Source: UBA4781 sp963674975 (GTDB taxonomy: Bacteria > Chloroflexota > Anaerolineae > Anaerolineales > Anaerolineaceae). Taken from it: 64,000 nt of DNA. The notes under the pieces are model-generated. The model did not search any database, was not told the DNA's origin, and was given only the letters and a program-made list of their open reading frames with translations. Shown piece after piece: positions 8,753-17,226 of the stretch (position 1 is its first letter; each line of letters begins with the position of its first letter). The translations under genes were made by a program, and so were the position numbers. The DNA is taken from assembly GCA_963674975.1 (NCBI GenBank), contig OY771913.1:1798001-1862000 (forward strand), given 5' to 3'.

Positions 8753-9328
8753 ATGAAAAAAAATATGCTTTTATTTACCTTATTAGCTTTCGTGTTGGGT
8801 GGATGTTCCGCAGGGCAGACTGGTGAGATCAATACTCTCCAAACACAGGTAGCAGTCTTATCTCAGTCAGGGCAGACATCCGGTGAGGAAGCTGCTGATT
8901 ACATAACGGCGCAATCTGATGAGAATGCATTTGTCCTTGGATTTACCGAGAAGCTTGCTGCAAAAGGGTGGACGGTCAGCAATATCTCTGAAAACACTTT
9001 TGGTATTACCACTCCCAATGGCGGAATTTATCTGATCCAGTATGACTATGAGACGGATACGGTCAGTCGGGTGATGATCTATTCGATTTGGACAGGTATT
9101 GGGACGAGTAATCTGGAAGAGGATGTTCTCTCGATCGTGAATCAAGCCAATGATGAGCAGTTTCTGGCAAAAGTATCGGTCGATCCGAAAGGAGATTTCT
9201 GGCTCGAAACCATGGTCACATTTAGAGATCAATTAGATGTGAATTTTTTCTGCAGCTATCTGGAATGGTTTGAAGATAATGAAATGACCATACTGCTGAA
9301 CTATTTTCAAGATTATTTGAAGCAGTAG
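8753..9328 (+). CDS. Small secreted lipoprotein of unknown function
   Basis: I do not recognise the family. The 191-residue product begins with a lipoprotein signal peptide (MKKNMLLFTLLAFVLGGC; lipobox LGGC with Cys18), so the mature protein should be anchored to the outer face of the membrane. The mature part is acidic, rich in Q, D and T, starts with a low-complexity stretch (GQTGEINTLQTQVAVLSQ), and then looks like one small alpha/beta domain ending LNYFQDYLKQ. It is a single gene with its own upstream AT-rich region, convergent with uvrC. No catalytic motif is visible. Confidence 0.75.
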   Translation: MKKNMLLFTLLAFVLGGCSAGQTGEINTLQTQVAVLSQSGQTSGEEAADYITAQSDENAFVLGFTEKLAAKGWTVSNISENTFGITTPNGGIYLIQYDYETDTVSRVMIYSIWTGIGTSNLEEDVLSIVNQANDEQFLAKVSVDPKGDFWLETMVTFRDQLDVNFFCSYLEWFEDNEMTILLNYFQDYLKQ

Positions 9329-9364
9329 GCAGTTTTATTTCGTCGATTTATAAAAGGTGTTTTT

Positions 9365-11227
9365 CTATTGAATGGTGTGCAGGATTTTCTCTGCCAGCGC
9401 CTGGTTGATACCGGGTAGTTTTGCTATCTCTTCTGGGGAAGCATGCCGTAATTTTTCAACCGATCCAAATTCTTGAAGCAGTGCTTTCTTTCTGGCGGGA
9501 CCAATACCGGGGATTTCATCCAGAACGGACCGCAGGCTGTTCTTTCCGCGCTGGTTGCGGTGGGCTGTGATGGCGAAGCGGTGAGCTTCATCACGAATGC
9601 GCTGCATCATGAAAAGTCCCTGTGAATTCCTTGGCAGAGCCAGAGGCTCTTCTTGATCTGGCAGGATCACAAGTTCTTCGCTTTTTGCAAGCCCGACAGC
9701 TTTGATGGTATTCTGCAGATCAAATTCTTCCAGCACTTTTAAAGCTCTGCTCAGCTGTCCTTTCCCTCCATCAACGATCAACAGGTCAGGCAGCATGGAA
9801 AACGAAGGCTCGGCTTTCTTCCCAACTTCTTGACTTGCATGGTATGCCTGCCAGCGTTTAAAACGGCGCGTGAGCACTTCTTCCATGCTGGCGAAATCAT
9901 CGGGCTGATTGACCGTCTTGATATTAAAGCGCCGGTAATGCTTTTTATTGGGAATCCCCTGTTCGAAAACCACCATACTGCCAACAGAAGCAGTTCCCTG
10001 TGTGTTGGAAATGTCATAGCACTCCATGCGGTTTGGAGGAGTATTCATCCCGAGTGCAGATTGCAATTCGGTTAATGCAGTGCTCTGCTTATTCTTATCC
10101 ATTTCCCACTGTGATTTCAGTGAACGTAATGTTTCTATGGCGTTTTCTTTTGCCATTTCGATCAGTTGTTTTGATACACCCCTGCTGGGAACCTGAATTT
10201 GAATTTTTTGCCCGGTTTTCTTTTGATTGAGCCAGTTCTGGATGATTATGGATTCTTCAATATCTTCAGGCAGTAGAACTTTCGCTGGAATGTAAGTGGA
10301 TTGCAGGTAAAACTGCTTCAAGAATTGGGTGATGACTTCGCTGTCTTTTTCGTCGTCTGCCCCTTCCAGAACGAAGTAATCACGTCCGATCAGCTTTCCA
10401 CCACGCACAAAGAATATTTGAACGCAGGCGTCGCCATTGGTGCGAGCCATTGCGATCACATCGCTGTCCATGTTCTGTGTCGAGATGACCTTCTGTTTTT
10501 CGACCACACGTTCGATTGCTTGAATTTGATCTCTCAGAGCAGCTGCTCTCTCGAACTGCAGATCATCTGAACTTTTCTGCATGGCTTGCTGCAGCCGGTC
10601 AAGGATGGGATCGGTTTGCCCTTCGAGGAATTTACCCAGATCGGTGATCATCTGGTTGTAATCATCTTCACTGATCTTGCCGATACACGGAGCGCTGCAT
10701 AATTTTATGTCGTAGTAAAGACATGCCCGCGCGTCACTGCCTGTAATGATGCGGTCGCAGGTGCGGTATTGAAAAATCTTGCGCAGCAGATCCAGTGTTT
10801 GGTGAACTGCCCAAACGTTGGTATAGGGACCGTAGTATTTCCCGCCATCATCTTCCAGATTGCGGGTAACTGTTACCTTGGGAAAGGGTTCATTCCAATG
10901 GGTTTTGATATAGGGGTATCTTTTATCATCCTTCAAACGGATGTTGTAGTGAGGGCGGTGTTTCTTGATCAGGGTCATTTCAAGAATGAGCGCTTCCAGT
11001 TCTGACCCGACCACGATCCAGTCAATGTCCACAATATCCCGCACAAGATGCTGGGTCTTTAGAGAGTGATCGTTGGAAGATTGGAAATAAGACCGCACCC
11101 GGCTGCGCAGATTGATCGCTTTCCCGACATAGATGATCTTCCCGCTGCTGTCTTTCATCAAATAGCAGCCAGGTTTAGATGGCAGTGTGTCGAGAATTCC
11201 GTTAATATGTTCCTTGACCGAGGTCAT
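9365..11227 (-). CDS. uvrC: Excinuclease ABC subunit C
   Basis: Makes both incisions in nucleotide excision repair when recruited by UvrB. Domains in order: GIY-YIG nuclease (about residues 14 to 95, GKIIYVGKAINLRSRVRSYF); a cysteine cluster region; UVR motif (about 205 to 240, FERAAALRDQIQAIE); RNase H-like 5' nuclease (about 375 to 535, MECYDISNTQGTASVGSMVV and LLIVDGGKGQL); and tandem helix-hairpin-helix at the end (EIPGIGPARKKALL and LPGINQALAEKI). The 620 residues are full length. The start ATG at 11227 has no Shine-Dalgarno, and TAAAAT ends 6 bases before it, suggesting a leaderless transcript. uvrA and uvrB are not in the window. Confidence 0.97.
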   Translation of the reverse strand: MTSVKEHINGILDTLPSKPGCYLMKDSSGKIIYVGKAINLRSRVRSYFQSSNDHSLKTQHLVRDIVDIDWIVVGSELEALILEMTLIKKHRPHYNIRLKDDKRYPYIKTHWNEPFPKVTVTRNLEDDGGKYYGPYTNVWAVHQTLDLLRKIFQYRTCDRIITGSDARACLYYDIKLCSAPCIGKISEDDYNQMITDLGKFLEGQTDPILDRLQQAMQKSSDDLQFERAAALRDQIQAIERVVEKQKVISTQNMDSDVIAMARTNGDACVQIFFVRGGKLIGRDYFVLEGADDEKDSEVITQFLKQFYLQSTYIPAKVLLPEDIEESIIIQNWLNQKKTGQKIQIQVPSRGVSKQLIEMAKENAIETLRSLKSQWEMDKNKQSTALTELQSALGMNTPPNRMECYDISNTQGTASVGSMVVFEQGIPNKKHYRRFNIKTVNQPDDFASMEEVLTRRFKRWQAYHASQEVGKKAEPSFSMLPDLLIVDGGKGQLSRALKVLEEFDLQNTIKAVGLAKSEELVILPDQEEPLALPRNSQGLFMMQRIRDEAHRFAITAHRNQRGKNSLRSVLDEIPGIGPARKKALLQEFGSVEKLRHASPEEIAKLPGINQALAEKILHTIQ

Positions 11228-11297
11228 ATCCCAATTTTAACACGCAGATTCGATGGCATACTTATATAGATGTAAAAATTTTATTAATGGAGAGAAG

Positions 11298-11717
11298 ATG
11301 CAGGCATATTTTTCTTGTTCGATCACCGGCGGCAGAGCCGAACAGCAGATGTATAAAAAGATCGTAGAGCATCTGCAGAAACGCGGTTGGAAAGTGCCGA
11401 CTGCCCATCTGGCAGAAGCGGGAGTACTGGATGAAGAGGTTGTGATCGATCCGTGTGTGGTTTATCGGCGGGATGTGAACTGGGTGCTGGAAAGTGATAT
11501 TCTGATCGCTGAAGTCAGTACTCCATCGCATGGGGTTGGTTATGAGATAGCTCTGGCTGAACTGCATAAAAAGCCGGTCTTTTGCTGCTACCAGCATGGG
11601 AAAAAAGTATCAAAAATGATCCTTGGAAATGAAAACCCTCTCTATCAGATCTATGCATACAAAGAGATCGATGATCTCTTGCCGGCTCTGAATGGTTTTT
11701 TAACCAAATTTCATTAG
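11298..11717 (+). CDS. 2'-deoxynucleoside 5'-phosphate N-hydrolase / nucleoside 2-deoxyribosyltransferase family protein
   Basis: A 139-residue protein of the nucleoside 2-deoxyribosyltransferase superfamily, closest in pattern to the DNPH1 (RCL) group, which hydrolyses the N-glycosidic bond of deoxynucleoside monophosphates. Seen are the N-terminal YFSCSITGGRAEQQMYKKI substrate loop, then DVNWVLESDILIAEVSTPSHGVGYEIALAE with the catalytic glutamate in GVGYEIA. I chose the ATG at 11298, with GGAGAG 5 bases before it and the conserved motif right after, over the in-frame ATG at 11253. Substrate choice, hydrolase or transferase, cannot be read from the sequence. It lies back to back with uvrC and may act in nucleotide-pool cleaning. 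Confidence 0.82.
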   Translation: MQAYFSCSITGGRAEQQMYKKIVEHLQKRGWKVPTAHLAEAGVLDEEVVIDPCVVYRRDVNWVLESDILIAEVSTPSHGVGYEIALAELHKKPVFCCYQHGKKVSKMILGNENPLYQIYAYKEIDDLLPALNGFLTKFH

Positions 11718-11727
11718 AGGAAGAAAA

Positions 11728-11829
11728 TCATAGATGGCTTATGAGGTTAATCATTGCGCACAATTCCTCAAAAGGATAATATTGGCGCGGTGACATGTTG
11801 GGGTTACAAGCACCTATGATAACACTCAT
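11728..11829 (-). CDS. Putative 33-residue peptide with a strong ribosome-binding site
   Basis: A short frame on the minus strand: ATG at 11829, TGA at 11728-11730. AAAGGAGG ends 8 bases before the ATG, the best Shine-Dalgarno I saw in the window. The peptide starts MSVIIGACNPNMSPR, has a central QYYPFEEL and ends INLISHL, with two cysteines at positions 8 and 24. An in-frame ATG at 11850 would make it 40 residues but would put the AAAGGAGG inside the coding region. A 10-bp hairpin (11856-11883) lies upstream. I recognise no family; it could be a real small protein, a leader peptide, or chance. Confidence 0.4.
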   Translation of the reverse strand: MSVIIGACNPNMSPRQYYPFEELCAMINLISHL

Positions 11830-11855
11830 CAATGTCTCCTCCTTTGGCATTAGTG

Positions 11856-11883
11856 TCCGCTGGCAATCCTCCCTGCCAGCGGA
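11856..11883. other. Perfect 10-bp hairpin in the spacer before the dnaJ-like gene
   Basis: TCCGCTGGCA pairs with TGCCAGCGGA around an 8-base loop. On the plus strand it could be a terminator for the deoxynucleotide hydrolase gene (followed by TGCTTGTTTAAA, a poor T-run). On the minus strand its loop reads GGGAGGAT and it sits just upstream of the small ORF. Confidence 0.55.
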
Positions 11884-11948
11884 TGCTTGTTTAAATTAAC
11901 AGTGTGTCGGAACATAGTTAGAAAATTGTTAAATCTGACTGGAATCAC

Positions 11949-11977
11949 TTGCGTTGTTGTCCTCAAAATCTTACAAT
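11949..11977 (+). promoter_or_regulatory. Predicted dnaJ-like gene promoter, leaderless
   Basis: TTGCGT (11949-11954), a 17-base spacer and TACAAT (11972-11977). The ATG of the gene follows after only 7 bases, about where transcription should begin, and there is no Shine-Dalgarno. Confidence 0.6.
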
Positions 11978-11984
11978 TGCGATC

Positions 11985-12932
11985 ATGGATTATAAGGATT
12001 ATTATAAAATTCTTGGCGTCGATAAGAATGCTACAGAAGCTGATATAAAAAAGGCATATCGAAAGCTTGCTATGAAGTATCATCCTGATAGAAATCAGGG
12101 AGACAAGCAGGCTGAAGAGCGTTTTAAAGAGATTAATGAGGCAAATGAGGTTTTAAGTGATCCTCAGAAGCGTTCCCGCTATGATCAGCTTTCTAATTCT
12201 TATAACTCGTGGCAGCGTGATGGGAACAATCCCAACACATTTCGCTGGGAAGACTTATTTAATAATCCGCAGTACACCACCCGCACTACCCGTGTTAATT
12301 CAACCGGTGATTTCGGAGATTTCTTTGGTGGTGGGCTTGGTGGTTTTTCTGATTTCTTCAATGCCTTCTTTGGAGGAAATGTAAGCCCTCGTTCGCAGCG
12401 GCGCAGCACTGCTGCCCGGCAGCCAGCCAGCCCCCAGGCTTATCAGCAGCCGGTAACTGTTTCTTTCTGGGAAGCTTATCAAGGCACCAGCCGCCTGCTT
12501 CAATTCAATGACAAAAAGATCGAGGTTAAGATACCGGCAGGTGTTAAAACGGGAAGCAAAGTGCGCATTTCAGGTGCTGGTCCCCGCCAGGCAAATGGAA
12601 AAGGAGCTGACATCTTCCTAATGATCACGGTAGCACCTGATTCTCAATTCGTACTTGATGGAGAGAATCTATCGACAACCGTTTCCATTGATGTGTATAC
12701 CGCTATACTAGGAGGTGAAAAGAAAATCCATACTCCATCAGGAGATGTGCTTTTGAAAATACCGGCTGGAACACAACCCATGCAGGTATTCAGGATCAAG
12801 GGGCATGGAATGCCGCAGTTGAAGCAAAAAGGGAAGTACGGAGATTTATTGGTGAAAATTAAAGTTGAAATTCCACGCAATCTTAGCGAAAAGCAGAAAT
12901 CAATATTGCGCGAAATGTGGAAAAAGGAGTAA
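11985..12932 (+). CDS. DnaJ-like co-chaperone (CbpA type, no zinc finger)
   Basis: J-domain co-chaperone that stimulates a DnaK ATPase and delivers clients. J domain about residues 3 to 68 (DYYKILGVDKNATEADIKKAY, HPD at 33 to 35), then a G/F-rich linker (FGDFFGGGLGGFSDFF), and then directly the two C-terminal beta domains (about 160 to 310). There are no CXXCXGXG repeats, so it is the type II or CbpA kind, not the classic DnaJ. I chose the ATG at 11985 since the J domain begins there; it follows a -10 hexamer by 7 bases. The last codons overlap a frame leading into the HtrA gene, whose AAGGAG lies within its stop region, so the two are coupled. Confidence 0.93.
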   Translation: MDYKDYYKILGVDKNATEADIKKAYRKLAMKYHPDRNQGDKQAEERFKEINEANEVLSDPQKRSRYDQLSNSYNSWQRDGNNPNTFRWEDLFNNPQYTTRTTRVNSTGDFGDFFGGGLGGFSDFFNAFFGGNVSPRSQRRSTAARQPASPQAYQQPVTVSFWEAYQGTSRLLQFNDKKIEVKIPAGVKTGSKVRISGAGPRQANGKGADIFLMITVAPDSQFVLDGENLSTTVSIDVYTAILGGEKKIHTPSGDVLLKIPAGTQPMQVFRIKGHGMPQLKQKGKYGDLLVKIKVEIPRNLSEKQKSILREMWKKE

Positions 12933-12934
12933 GA

Positions 12935-14107
12935 ATGTTTACAAGAAAGAACACAATTATTTCTACAATCGTTTTACTCGCATTGATTTTAAGCGCCTGC
13001 AGCGTTTCACAAGAACCACAAGCAGCATTTGCAGAAACCGCCAGCACAGCGGAACCGACCGAAGTGCAGCTTGTTCCTGACCAGGTTTTGGAATACACCG
13101 AAGGCGAAGATGCCCTGGTCGATCTTTACAAGAATGTGAATCCCGGTGTGGTTTCAATTCTGGTATATACCTCAAGTGGTGGAATTGGGCAGGGCTCTGG
13201 TTTTGTCTACGATCTGGATGGGCATATTATCACCAATTATCATGTCATTGAAAATGCCACTGAAATCGAAGTTACTTTCCCTGAAGGAACACGAACCCAC
13301 GGTGAAGTAATTGGTACGGATATGGATTCTGATATCGCGGTTGTCAAAGTGGATGTCGCTGAGGATGTTCTCCATCCGCTCACATTGGGCAGCTCTTCTG
13401 CTCTTGAGGTTGGACAGTTTGTGATCGCTATTGGAAATCCTTTTGGTTTTTCCGGAACAATGACCACCGGGGTTATCTCGGCGCTGGGTCGTGTTCTGGA
13501 TTCAATTCGCTCCAGTGAAAGCGGTTCTGCCTATGGAGCAGGCGATACAATTCAAACCGATGCGGCTATCAACCCCGGCAATTCGGGTGGTCCTTTGTTG
13601 AATCTCAACGGCGAAGTGATTGGTATCAATCGTGCCATTTACGATGAAACTTCCAGCGCATTTGAAAGTGCTTCAAACAGCGGAATCGGTTTTGCGGTTC
13701 CGATCGATATGGTTAAAAAAGTTGTGCCAACTCTGATCAGCGAAGGCTCCTACGATTATCCCTATCTGGGTATATCCAGTCTGGATGGATTGACCATGGA
13801 TGAAATTGAAGCCATGGGTTTTGATGCGAATGCGCAGGGCGTATTTGTTTTGGAAGTCACGGCGAATGGACCGGCAGATAACGCCGGAATCAGAGCCGGC
13901 ACCCGCACCACGAAATATCAGGGATTATATGCCGGTGGAGATTTGATTGTAGCGGTAGATGGAGTTACAGTGAAAAATTACAATCAACTGCTGACCTACC
14001 TGTTCATGAATAAAGCCCCCGGAGATACGATGGTGATCACCGTTCTGCGCAATGGTAGTGAAAAAGAGCTTACTGTAACGCTTGACTCACGTTCGACGCA
14101 ACAATAA
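12935..14107 (+). CDS. HtrA/DegP-like serine protease with PDZ domain, predicted lipoprotein
   Basis: Surface quality-control protease. Order: lipoprotein signal (MFTRKNTIISTIVLLALI then LSAC, lipid Cys near 20), a trypsin-like domain with catalytic His in TNYHVIENA (about 102), Asp in DMDSDIAVVKV (about 132) and Ser in INPGNSGGPLL (about 216), and one PDZ domain (about 275 to 385). The start at 12935 is fixed by AAAAAGGAG 5 bases upstream, and the gene begins 2 bases after the dnaJ-like stop. HtrA proteins are often anchored by a transmembrane helix; here a lipobox suggests a lipid anchor on the outer membrane face. A chaperone-protease pair in one operon fits envelope and protein stress. 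Confidence 0.93.
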   Translation: MFTRKNTIISTIVLLALILSACSVSQEPQAAFAETASTAEPTEVQLVPDQVLEYTEGEDALVDLYKNVNPGVVSILVYTSSGGIGQGSGFVYDLDGHIITNYHVIENATEIEVTFPEGTRTHGEVIGTDMDSDIAVVKVDVAEDVLHPLTLGSSSALEVGQFVIAIGNPFGFSGTMTTGVISALGRVLDSIRSSESGSAYGAGDTIQTDAAINPGNSGGPLLNLNGEVIGINRAIYDETSSAFESASNSGIGFAVPIDMVKKVVPTLISEGSYDYPYLGISSLDGLTMDEIEAMGFDANAQGVFVLEVTANGPADNAGIRAGTRTTKYQGLYAGGDLIVAVDGVTVKNYNQLLTYLFMNKAPGDTMVITVLRNGSEKELTVTLDSRSTQQ

Positions 14108-14112
14108 ATTCA

Positions 14113-14148
14113 AAAAAAAGCTCCTCGAAAGAAAGAGGAGCTTTTTTT
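14113..14148. terminator. Bidirectional terminator between htrA-like and membrane-protein genes
   Basis: AAAAAAAGCTCCTC and GAGGAGCTTTTTTT form a 14-bp stem with an 8-base loop, with A- and T-runs on both sides. It serves the two converging genes ending at 14107 and 14150. Confidence 0.93.
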
Positions 14149-14149
14149 A

Positions 14150-14755
14150 TTATTCAGTAATTTCCATATTGTTCGCCAGTAAAAGCAGGTCATCAAATAA
14201 GGCGTTGAGTTCGCTCAAGGCTTTACTGGTGTTATTCGGCAGGTACCCCTTGATGGCGGTCACTCTTGCAGAAAGATCGACCTTCTCTGGGAATTCGCCG
14301 ATATCCAGTGTTTCAATATCTTTCTCCACATAACCCAGCGCAATGGAAAGGCGGGTCTCGTTATCTTCCATCAGGGCAATACGGGCGATATTCACGTTGT
14401 TCTGGATCTTGTAGATATCTACCAGGGTTACCGCTACCTCATGCCTTTCGTTCAGATCGGTATAATCTGCCAGAAGCTGGTTGTAATCCGCTTCCATGGT
14501 TTGATACCGGGTTATTTCTTCCTTTTGAACGGTATATTCTTTTACGGCTGGTTGATGGACCAGGAAAAAGACCAACCCCGCTCCGATCAAGAGAAACAAA
14601 ACTGCCAGCAAGAACTGGTGCAGTACTTTCTTGAAAAATGATTGACTGCGTGATTTGTTCTTGATATTTCTTTCAGTTCCATCCTGAACAGGTTTTTGTG
14701 CTTTTATTTTCAATGGATCGCTCTGGTTTGCTGCATTTTCTTTCTTTTCTTCCAT
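14150..14755 (-). CDS. Single-pass membrane protein with coiled coil, unknown function
   Basis: I do not recognise the family. The 201 residues show a charged, lysine-rich cytoplasmic N-terminus (about residues 1 to 46), one transmembrane helix (FLLAVLFLLIGAGLVFFLV, about 48 to 67), then an extracytoplasmic alpha-helical region. The latter starts as a likely coiled coil (QKEEITRYQTMEADYNQLL) and ends in an acidic, leucine-rich helix. There are no catalytic motifs. It is divergent from murJ, with about 100 bases between starts, and convergent with the HtrA-like gene; the neighbourhood suggests an envelope role but nothing more. Confidence 0.75.
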   Translation of the reverse strand: MEEKKENAANQSDPLKIKAQKPVQDGTERNIKNKSRSQSFFKKVLHQFLLAVLFLLIGAGLVFFLVHQPAVKEYTVQKEEITRYQTMEADYNQLLADYTDLNERHEVAVTLVDIYKIQNNVNIARIALMEDNETRLSIALGYVEKDIETLDIGEFPEKVDLSARVTAIKGYLPNNTSKALSELNALFDDLLLLANNMEITE

Positions 14756-14845
14756 GTACTACTCCTTTCCGGGTAGTTGATAAATGTATCTTACTATGTT
14801 TTCAGAAGGGATATGGAACAAATCCTAAAACATTAACTCATTGAG

Positions 14846-14851
14846 TATAAT
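14846..14851 (+). promoter_or_regulatory. -10-like TATAAT 7 bases before the murJ start
   Basis: Perfect TATAAT ends 7 bases before the murJ ATG at 14859, with no Shine-Dalgarno in between. No good -35 is visible at 16 to 18 bases upstream. It would give a leaderless mRNA. Confidence 0.45.
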
Positions 14852-14858
14852 CAAGAGT

Positions 14859-16466
14859 ATGTCCCAAAATGAAAATACAATACATCAAGCCAACCGGCAG
14901 ATCGCACGGGCTGCCAGCATCATAATGATAGCTTATATTGCTAGCACCCTGACGGGACTGCTGGCAAAAACTCTTACAGCCAGAGCACTCGGGACAGGGG
15001 CGGATAGCGAAGCGTTTTATGCTGCCAACCGTTTCTCCGAGATTTTATATAATCTGGTAGCTGGAGGGGCTTTAGGTTCTGCTTTTATCCCCACGTTCAC
15101 CGGATTTCTTGTAAAAGAAGATAGGAAAGGTGCCTGGAAATTAGCCAGCGGAATTACCAACTGGGTACTTCTAGTCCTGACCATTTTCAGCATTCTATCG
15201 ATGATCTTTGCCCGCCAGGTGGTGCATTATATTCTTGCACCCGGCTTTTCCACTGCTAGCATAGAGAAAGAACTCTTGACCGCCACTTTGTTGAGAATTC
15301 AGGTTCCCTCAGCCATTATTTTTGGGTTAAGCGGGCTGGTGATGGGTATCTTGAATGCCCATCAGCGCTTTTTTGTTTCGGCGTTGGCGCCCGGTATGTA
15401 TCAGCTGGGCTGGATCTTTGGCGCACTGGTCTTGATACCTCGTTACGGTGTCTATGGCTTATCCTATGGAATTTTGATCGGAGCCAGCTTGCACCTGCTG
15501 GTGCAGATCCCGAATTTGCTGCGTCTCCCGCAGATGCATTACACACCTGGATTGGAAAAAAAGAATCCAGCGGTACGAGAAGTGGCTATCATGATGGCGC
15601 CGCGGTTGCTGGGGGTGGCAATTGTTCAATTGAATTTTTTGATGAATACTTACCTGGCATCGATGCAGCCGGAAGGCAGTGTTACCGCCATTACTCTGGG
15701 ATTTTCATTGATGTTAATGCCGCAAGCAGCCATCGCTCAATCCATTGCAACTGCATCACTTCCCACTTTTTCGGCGCAGGTTGCAGCAGGTAAGCTGGAT
15801 GAGATGCGTTCATCCTTTACCTCACTGCTGCGCATGATCCTGTTTCTTTCCATCCCTTCCATGATCGGATTGATCCTGATGCGCGAGGATATCGTGCGGC
15901 TGCTCTATGAGCATGGTGAATTCACTGCTTCTTCCACCGCGCTGGTGGCATGGGCGCTGCTGTGGTATGCGGTGGGATTGGTCGGGCACTGTATTGTGGA
16001 GATCACCAGCAGGGCTTTTTATGCGCAGCATGATACCAGAACCCCTGTACTGGTTGGAGTGGGCGCAATGAGCTTGAATTTACTGCTCAGTATTCTGTTG
16101 AGCCGGCTGTTTACTCAGATAGGATGGATGCCGCATGGTGGATTGGCTCTGGCAAATTCGATAGCCACCCTGCTGGAAGCAGTAATCTTGCTGGTTTTGA
16201 TGAAAAAGCGTATGCATGGTCTGGATAAATCGGTCCTACTGTCGGGATTGTTCAAGGCGGTTCTTGCAACCGGCATTATGGCTGTTTTCGTGATCTTCTG
16301 CCAGAATCTCGAGGTTGGATTGCCTTCCTGGCTGCATATCATATTGACAATTGTGCTTGCTGCAGGTCTTTATGGGATCTTACTGTACCTGTTAAAGGTC
16401 AAGGAAATAAAAAGTATACTGCGTGCGGTGGCAAAAAGGTTGAACCGTTCAAAAGCGAGTATGTGA
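14859..16466 (+). CDS. murJ: Lipid II flippase MurJ
   Basis: Membrane transporter of the MVF (MATE-like) superfamily that moves lipid II across the cytoplasmic membrane for peptidoglycan synthesis. The 535 residues are full length with about 14 hydrophobic helices. The N-terminal region KTLTARALGTGADSEAFYAANRFSE and GGALGSAFIPTF are MurJ signatures, and MMAPRLLGVAIVQLN matches the second half. A TTG start at 14841 would add six residues; I prefer the ATG at 14859, placed 7 bases after TATAAT. A SagB-like oxidoreductase follows after 22 bases with its own GGAGG. Confidence 0.95.
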   Translation: MSQNENTIHQANRQIARAASIIMIAYIASTLTGLLAKTLTARALGTGADSEAFYAANRFSEILYNLVAGGALGSAFIPTFTGFLVKEDRKGAWKLASGITNWVLLVLTIFSILSMIFARQVVHYILAPGFSTASIEKELLTATLLRIQVPSAIIFGLSGLVMGILNAHQRFFVSALAPGMYQLGWIFGALVLIPRYGVYGLSYGILIGASLHLLVQIPNLLRLPQMHYTPGLEKKNPAVREVAIMMAPRLLGVAIVQLNFLMNTYLASMQPEGSVTAITLGFSLMLMPQAAIAQSIATASLPTFSAQVAAGKLDEMRSSFTSLLRMILFLSIPSMIGLILMREDIVRLLYEHGEFTASSTALVAWALLWYAVGLVGHCIVEITSRAFYAQHDTRTPVLVGVGAMSLNLLLSILLSRLFTQIGWMPHGGLALANSIATLLEAVILLVLMKKRMHGLDKSVLLSGLFKAVLATGIMAVFVIFCQNLEVGLPSWLHIILTIVLAAGLYGILLYLLKVKEIKSILRAVAKRLNRSKASM

Positions 16467-16488
16467 AGAAGTAAACAGTGGAGGAAGA

Positions 16489-17226
16489 ATGAGTACCTGG
16501 AAAGATTATTTTGAAGCATCGAAATATCAGAATATGAGTGATCCTCAGCAGAGAAAAGGATTTCCCCAGCCACCGCTGGAAATGACGTATGATCCCGGGG
16601 CAGCCCTCATATCTCTACCGGATCCAAACAGCTTCAGCTTGATTGCTCCTGATTTTATAACCATTGTGAAATCACGAGAAAGCAAACGGCAGTACACTGA
16701 TGCAGCTTTAACTCTGGCTGAATTGAGTTATCTATTATGGATGACACAGGGCGTGAAAAACATCAATGAAACACAAACTTTTACCAAGCGACTGGTGCCT
16801 TCTGCTGGGGCAAGACATCCCTTTGAAACATATCTGCTCATAAATCGTGTGGAAAGTATCAAACCGGGATTGTATCGCTATCTGGCGCTAGAGCATAAGC
16901 TGCTGCCTTTAGATGCTAAGGAAGATATCAATCAAATGATCACCGAGGCAGCTTTGAAACAAAAGCACGTTCAGAACAGCGCGGTTACTTTTTGCTGGGT
17001 AGCAGATGTTGCCCGTACTTACTGGCGATATGACGAACGCTCATTCCGCTATATTCTGCTGGATGCGGGGCATGTATGTCAGAATCTTTATCTGGCTGCA
17101 GAGACCATTCACTGCGGGGTCTGTGCGATCGCTGCCTATGATGATGACCTGATGAACGAAGCACTCGGTGTGGATGGAGAGCATCAGTTCACCGCGTACA
17201 TGGCTTCACTGGGAAAAGTTGCCTAG
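16489..17226 (+). CDS. SagB/ThcOx-type FMN oxidoreductase (nitroreductase superfamily)
   Basis: A 245-residue member of the nitroreductase superfamily, in the SagB group. Signs are a basic FMN-phosphate contact SRESKRQYTDAALTLAELSYLLWMTQG, the conserved RLVPSAGARHPFETYLLI, LLDAGHVCQNLYLAAE, and a C-terminal GVCAIAAYDDDLMNEALGVDGEHQ. In RiPP clusters SagB proteins oxidise azolines to azoles, but many stand-alone homologues have other or unknown FMN redox jobs. Here there is no cyclodehydratase (YcaO), no precursor and no transporter next to it, so I would not infer peptide modification. It starts at ATG 16489 with GGAGG upstream and follows murJ closely. Confidence 0.85.
   Translation: MSTWKDYFEASKYQNMSDPQQRKGFPQPPLEMTYDPGAALISLPDPNSFSLIAPDFITIVKSRESKRQYTDAALTLAELSYLLWMTQGVKNINETQTFTKRLVPSAGARHPFETYLLINRVESIKPGLYRYLALEHKLLPLDAKEDINQMITEAALKQKHVQNSAVTFCWVADVARTYWRYDERSFRYILLDAGHVCQNLYLAAETIHCGVCAIAAYDDDLMNEALGVDGEHQFTAYMASLGKVA

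Noticed and set aside
16489..17226. Azole-containing peptide biosynthesis cluster around the SagB-like gene
   Set aside because: No YcaO, E1-like protein, precursor or exporter next to it.
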